A stretch of DNA of 33,962 nt from the IMG/VR virus record IMGVR_UViG_3300043413_000048, positions 1-33,962 of that record. One strand, given 5' to 3'. Below, in pieces: positions 30,664 through 33,962 of this stretch. How positions within the stretch are numbered: the stretch's first letter is position 1; each line of letters opens with the position of its first letter. The position numbers and the translations under genes are program-made. This stretch comes from a virus. Under the pieces are notes generated by a model. It did not search any database and had not been told where the DNA came from. It saw only the letters and a program-made list of their open reading frames with translations.

Positions 30664-33459
30664 CTACGTGTTCACGCTAAGTTTCGCGAGTTCGGTGTCA
30701 ATAGCTAGCGCAACACGAGCCGTTTCTACCGTCGTAGAATACAACTTATTGCCCACGATTGGCATCGCCTCACGCACCCTTTCCAGCGCCTCCCGGACCA
30801 TTTCCTTCGGCGCCTTCCCGTTGCGCATTTTCGCAATCGTTTCGTCGATTTTTGCTCGGAAGTACCCGCTCGGGTCATCTTCGAGCGTCAACGAATCGCG
30901 CAGCTCGTGAAGTCCAGCGGCGTTGCCAAATGCGCGAAGGACGAAGCGGGCGCCCGCTTCGTGTAATTCTTTATTGAATACGTCGCGGGATGCCCAGTCA
31001 GCACGCGCTTCCTCATCGGAATGAGGGTCCCTACACAGCTCATCATCCATTCGTAGATTAAACGCAGCAACGAATGTTTCTCCAGGCGTTTTGCCGTCGA
31101 CGGCAACCGGCGGAACCATAAACGCGTTTACCGCACTTGTGCAAGCTGCTTGTTCTCGTGCGTCGAGCTTCTCATATTCCTTGGCGAACACATGCGGGCC
31201 GTATTTGCGGTAAATTGTCGCGGCAAACTCATGAAACGATCGCCCGTCGCCAATAGCGGCGACGAGCGGTTCCTTCGTGAGAATCGCTTTCCAGTCGTTC
31301 AGCGTTGACAACTGCCGTTGAAGCTCGGCGCATCGCGCTTCCAGCTTGTGGTATTCCAGCACCACCCGCGTCGTTTCAGCATGATCGGTGCCAATGAGTT
31401 TTGCCTGTTGGTCCAATGATTGGTTCAGGTGGGTGATTTTGGCCCGAAGGTCGGCGACGAGTTCGTTATGTTCAGTTTGGCACTTGATAAAAAACGCGTC
31501 CTTCTGGTCGATTGCGTTTTGAAGCTCTTGGATCCGATCTGTGGCGTCTGTATTGGACGCAGCAGGCGATTCCTTCAGTCGCTCTTGCAGCCATCCCATC
31601 GACGCACGCACTGACTCACGGACCGATTTGTCATTGCCAAACCAGCCGTAAACCTTGTGGTGTATTGGCCCCCCGGCCCGCTGGATCATGTGGCATACGC
31701 CATCGCCGAACTCTTCAAACGTCTTGAACATCTCTTGCGCCTTGCGTTCCGCTCCCTTGAGGCGCCAACGTTCCACATAGTCTTTGCCAACAGTGGCGAC
31801 TTTCGTTTCAAGCTCCGCGATCCGTGTATCCTTCGCTTCAAGGGCGGCAATTTGTTGTTTGATCGTTCGATCATATTGCTCGCGCTCGCTGTTCTGGACT
31901 TCGTTTGCGGGGATCTTTGCCTCGACTGCCAACCGTTCGTTGACCTGGTATTCATGAAGCTTTTGAATCCAGTCGCGCAAAGACTGGTTGTCCTCAATCG
32001 GCTCCGATGTTGGCCAGAGCTTTCCAAGCAAATCCACCGCGTCAAACCATTCTTGGACTTTCGGCGCCTGCGTTGTGAGCTGATGTTCCGCTGCGGTCAG
32101 TTTGGCCGTCAACGCAGCCACCTGGCCTTGAAGCTCGTTGAGGCGTTGGTCCGTTACCTTGATCGTTTCGACCAACATCGGCGAATCTCCCACAGCCATC
32201 TGAATGTTCTTGCTGTCAAAAATAGCCCGACATATTTCGGCGATCGTTCGAGCACCATCGTTTCGCTCGTTGTCGTATTGCGTGAGCAGAACGTTTTTTG
32301 CTGCAATGGCCGCACCCACACTCTCAGCGACTAGGTCCCGCGCCAAGGTCGCTCGTTCTACGACGGTCAGGCTTTGCTTGCCTTCCCAACATGCAACGAA
32401 ATCGTCTGCTGAGGGCAAACCGTCCGAATAGCCAAGCATCGACAAGACCAGATCCGCCAGATTCGCTGGTGACGCTTCGTCAGGCGTTCTCAATTGGTCT
32501 GCCAAGGCCGCCACAATCAGCTGGTACGTTGGTGCAGGGATCCGTGGAGTGATTGCCGAAGCGGTAGCTGATTCGCATTTCTTCAGCAGCGCAGCCACGT
32601 CTTCGGCCAACGTCCCAACATGCTCAGCTTGGCCAAGCGCGTACCGGATGTCGCGAAGTTCTTCCCTGCGTGCACGAAGTAGCGTTTCGGCGGTGGCCTT
32701 TTCTCTTTGGAGGCGCTCGATCGCTGCAAGCACACCCTCGTGCGGAAGAGCGCCAAGAATATCCCGCAGATGTTCGACGAACGGCTTACCATTCATTCTG
32801 GGCTCACGAGATTCCGCGGCTTCGGCGCGCTTGATCGCCTCGTCGCGCTCGTAACAGGCAGATTCCGCAGCCCGAGTCATCCGCTCAAGTTCTGCGTCCT
32901 TTGCGAGAATGGCCTTGCGTACCGTTTCATGGTGCCCGTTCGGAATGTTCAGCGACGACAATACGTCGCGCAAATCGTCAAAATGCTTCGCTGTCCCGCG
33001 CAGATACTCGATGGTCGTGTCTTTAGCGGCGAGTATGGGAGTCATCATACGTTTCAGATAATCGCGCAATTTGATGCTTGCTGAAACGGCGTGCAGTTCG
33101 TCACCTCGTTGAATGCACACGAATGCGAGGATCTCTTTCTCCGTTGGCAACTCGACCGGCATCTTGGCCAATTCAGCGAGGGCTGCGTGGGCAATGTCCC
33201 GCGGACTGCTACCAACTGGAAGCCTGGCGATCGCGTTTTCCACCTTGGCCAAAGCTGAATCGTCGTCGACAGGCTCTGCCCAAGCGTCAACCATCTCCGC
33301 AACGGCCGAACCGTCTATCTTGGCTTGCAACGCTGTGGGCCGCCGAAGCTCATCGATCGCGCTTGCCAATGTAAGCAAGGCGTTGATGGTTTTGGTCTCG
33401 AACGGTGGGCCAAAGTTCGCAGCGCTAAAAGTGTCTAGGATTTGTTGTTTGTAGGTCAT
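30664..33459 (-). CDS. Large coiled-coil protein of unknown function
   Basis: A 931-residue protein. ATG 33459 is preceded by CAGGGAG; the upstream open frame runs through the HAD remnant and the dipeptide-repeat DNA as an Arg/Leu low-complexity artefact and was rejected. The protein is mostly Glu/Lys/Arg/Ala helices, with coiled-coil stretches near residues 175-215, 260-300, 460-490, 540-600 and 650-720 (for example ELQGQVAALTAKLTAAEHQ). Short non-helical domains separate them (for example VCHMIQRAGGPIHHKVYGWF and FHEFAATIYRKYGPHVFAKE). It shows no signal peptide or enzyme motif. Tape-measure-like length aside, its place next to a lysis gene and far from the tail cluster argues against that role. 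Confidence 0.7.
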   Translation of the reverse strand: MTYKQQILDTFSAANFGPPFETKTINALLTLASAIDELRRPTALQAKIDGSAVAEMVDAWAEPVDDDSALAKVENAIARLPVGSSPRDIAHAALAELAKMPVELPTEKEILAFVCIQRGDELHAVSASIKLRDYLKRMMTPILAAKDTTIEYLRGTAKHFDDLRDVLSSLNIPNGHHETVRKAILAKDAELERMTRAAESACYERDEAIKRAEAAESREPRMNGKPFVEHLRDILGALPHEGVLAAIERLQREKATAETLLRARREELRDIRYALGQAEHVGTLAEDVAALLKKCESATASAITPRIPAPTYQLIVAALADQLRTPDEASPANLADLVLSMLGYSDGLPSADDFVACWEGKQSLTVVERATLARDLVAESVGAAIAAKNVLLTQYDNERNDGARTIAEICRAIFDSKNIQMAVGDSPMLVETIKVTDQRLNELQGQVAALTAKLTAAEHQLTTQAPKVQEWFDAVDLLGKLWPTSEPIEDNQSLRDWIQKLHEYQVNERLAVEAKIPANEVQNSEREQYDRTIKQQIAALEAKDTRIAELETKVATVGKDYVERWRLKGAERKAQEMFKTFEEFGDGVCHMIQRAGGPIHHKVYGWFGNDKSVRESVRASMGWLQERLKESPAASNTDATDRIQELQNAIDQKDAFFIKCQTEHNELVADLRAKITHLNQSLDQQAKLIGTDHAETTRVVLEYHKLEARCAELQRQLSTLNDWKAILTKEPLVAAIGDGRSFHEFAATIYRKYGPHVFAKEYEKLDAREQAACTSAVNAFMVPPVAVDGKTPGETFVAAFNLRMDDELCRDPHSDEEARADWASRDVFNKELHEAGARFVLRAFGNAAGLHELRDSLTLEDDPSGYFRAKIDETIAKMRNGKAPKEMVREALERVREAMPIVGNKLYSTTVETARVALAIDTELAKLSVNT

Positions 33460-33500
33460 GGGTCTCCCTGCAAAGGGATGTAACCATGATCGACACGGAA

Positions 33501-33620
33501 TCAACGATAGTGGAAAGGATTGGGCAAGCGCACGGGCGAACGTGCTTGATAATGCTGGACCGAATTCAGCACACCGTCGAAGTCGAGAAAGATTACTTTG
33601 ATTGATTTCCCAAGACTCAT
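33501..33620 (-). pseudogene. Truncated HAD-family phosphatase remnant
   Basis: A 39-codon frame from ATG 33620 reads MSLGKSIKVIFLDFDGVLNS and then only 19 more residues before TGA at 33501. IFLDFDGVLNS is the nearly perfect motif I of HAD phosphatases (nucleophile Asp followed by D-G-V-L). Motifs II-IV are missing because the next gene begins 42 bases later, so this is most likely the start of a HAD gene cut off by a deletion. It could still be made as a small peptide, but it could not be an enzyme. Confidence 0.65.
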
Positions 33621-33695
33621 AGCCCCGCAGAGGTAAGTTTTGGACGCCGCAAGTCAACGTGGGGGCGTGGATTAGGCGGGAATGTGGGGCGTGTT

Positions 33696-33962
33696 TCAGC
33701 CGTAGCCGTCGCCGTCGCCGTAGCCGTAGCCGTAGCCGTCGCCGTCGCCGTAGCCGTAGCCGTAGCCGTAGCCGCAGCCGTAGCCGTAGCCGTCGCCGTA
33801 GCCGCAGCCGTAGCCGTCGCCGTAGCCGTAGCCGTCGCCGTAGCCGGTCGCCTTCAATGCCCAATCGAGAAATGGCTTCACAAGCGGGCTTGTAGTGGCC
33901 TCCGTTAATGCTTGCTCAAACGGGAGCGTTCTCCCATTGAGCCATTTGCAGGCTGCCTCTAT
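33696..33962 (-). CDS. C-terminus of a protein with a Gly-Tyr/Asp dipeptide-repeat tail (partial)
   Basis: The last 88 residues of a protein that begins beyond the right edge. The first 39 visible residues are ordinary (CKWLNGRTLPFEQALTEA, then LVKPFLDWALKAT). They are followed by 24 Gly-X dipeptides, X being Tyr (15 times), Asp (7) or Cys (2), and a final Gly before the TGA. I recall database proteins with similar GYGDGYG tails after a W/A/L-rich domain in several environmental bacteria and phages, but the family name is not certain. The tail is encoded by a hexanucleotide repeat. Confidence 0.65.
   Translation of the reverse strand: MEAACKWLNGRTLPFEQALTEATTSPLVKPFLDWALKATGYGDGYGYGDGYGCGYGDGYGYGCGYGYGYGYGDGDGYGYGYGDGDGYG
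33699..33846 (-). repeat. Hexanucleotide tandem repeat coding a GY/GD tail
   Basis: About 24 units of GCCGTA or GCCGTC (plus two GCCGCA) on the plus strand, in frame with the minus-strand protein. Two other frames are also open through it and give Arg/Leu and Ala/Val runs that are artefacts. Such a repeat can change unit number by slippage without breaking frame. Confidence 0.85.

Noticed and set aside
33487-33606. A 39-codon plus-strand frame with a fair ribosome binding site
   Set aside because: The opposite strand encodes a nearly perfect HAD motif I over the same bases, so the plus frame is more likely chance.
33699-33846. Possible CRISPR-like array
   Set aside because: The units are six bases with no spacers; it is a coding microsatellite.
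33460-33864. N-terminal extension of the 931-residue protein with Arg/Leu repeats
   Set aside because: It is the hexanucleotide repeat read in a wrong frame and runs through the HAD remnant; ATG 33459 with CAGGGAG is a better start.

Overview
The window is one large piece of a tailed bacteriophage (or prophage) genome with a contractile tail. About 27 kb on the minus strand reads as one continuous leftward gene series. Its virion genes follow the order of phage Mu and its relatives: terminase large subunit, DUF935 portal, MuF-type head protein with Mu gpI-type protease and scaffold, capsid decoration protein, major capsid protein, DUF1320 (Mu gp36-like), an HK97 gp10-like neck protein, tail terminator position, gpL-type tail sheath, tail tube, tail assembly proteins and tape measure. 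No Mu transposase or Mu repressor is visible here, so the resemblance covers morphogenesis only. Base composition is moderately GC-rich. The host cannot be named from the sequence; a Sec-exported lytic transglycosylase would suit a Gram-negative host.

Layout, left to right. 1-19,592: late (virion) genes on the minus strand, interrupted by four small plus-strand islands (2179-3631, 7266-7475, 8577-8852, 14452-14979) that fill the gaps between late genes almost to the base. 19,577-24,600: a tightly overlapping minus-strand run of mostly unrecognised small genes, with a SLOG-fold nucleotide-binding protein and a Nudix hydrolase. 24,610-24,945: a protein-free stretch holding two aberrant tRNA-like structures and strong hairpins. 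24,945-26,929: more small minus-strand genes, headed by a DUF2829/Tad2-like gene with its own strong ribosome binding site and repeated operator-like boxes. 27,212-29,566 (plus): a large protein with features of an archaeo-eukaryotic-primase-like replication protein, overlapping antisense a minus-strand gene. 28,950-33,620 (minus): an unknown protein, a 53-residue protein, a secreted lytic transglycosylase, a 931-residue coiled-coil protein and a truncated HAD phosphatase remnant. 33,696 to the right edge: the end of a protein with a Gly-Tyr/Asp dipeptide-repeat tail.

How the parts work together: terminase and portal package DNA into a head built by a 966-residue polyprotein-like gene that joins the MuF protein, protease and scaffold. 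A Dps-family ferritin-like protein lies inside this head operon. The tail genes build a contractile tail. The right-hand part supplies replication and lysis functions. The Tad2-like, SLOG and Nudix proteins all belong to families able to bind or hydrolyse nucleotide derivatives, and together could counter host immunity that signals through cyclic ADP-ribose-type molecules; that link is an inference.
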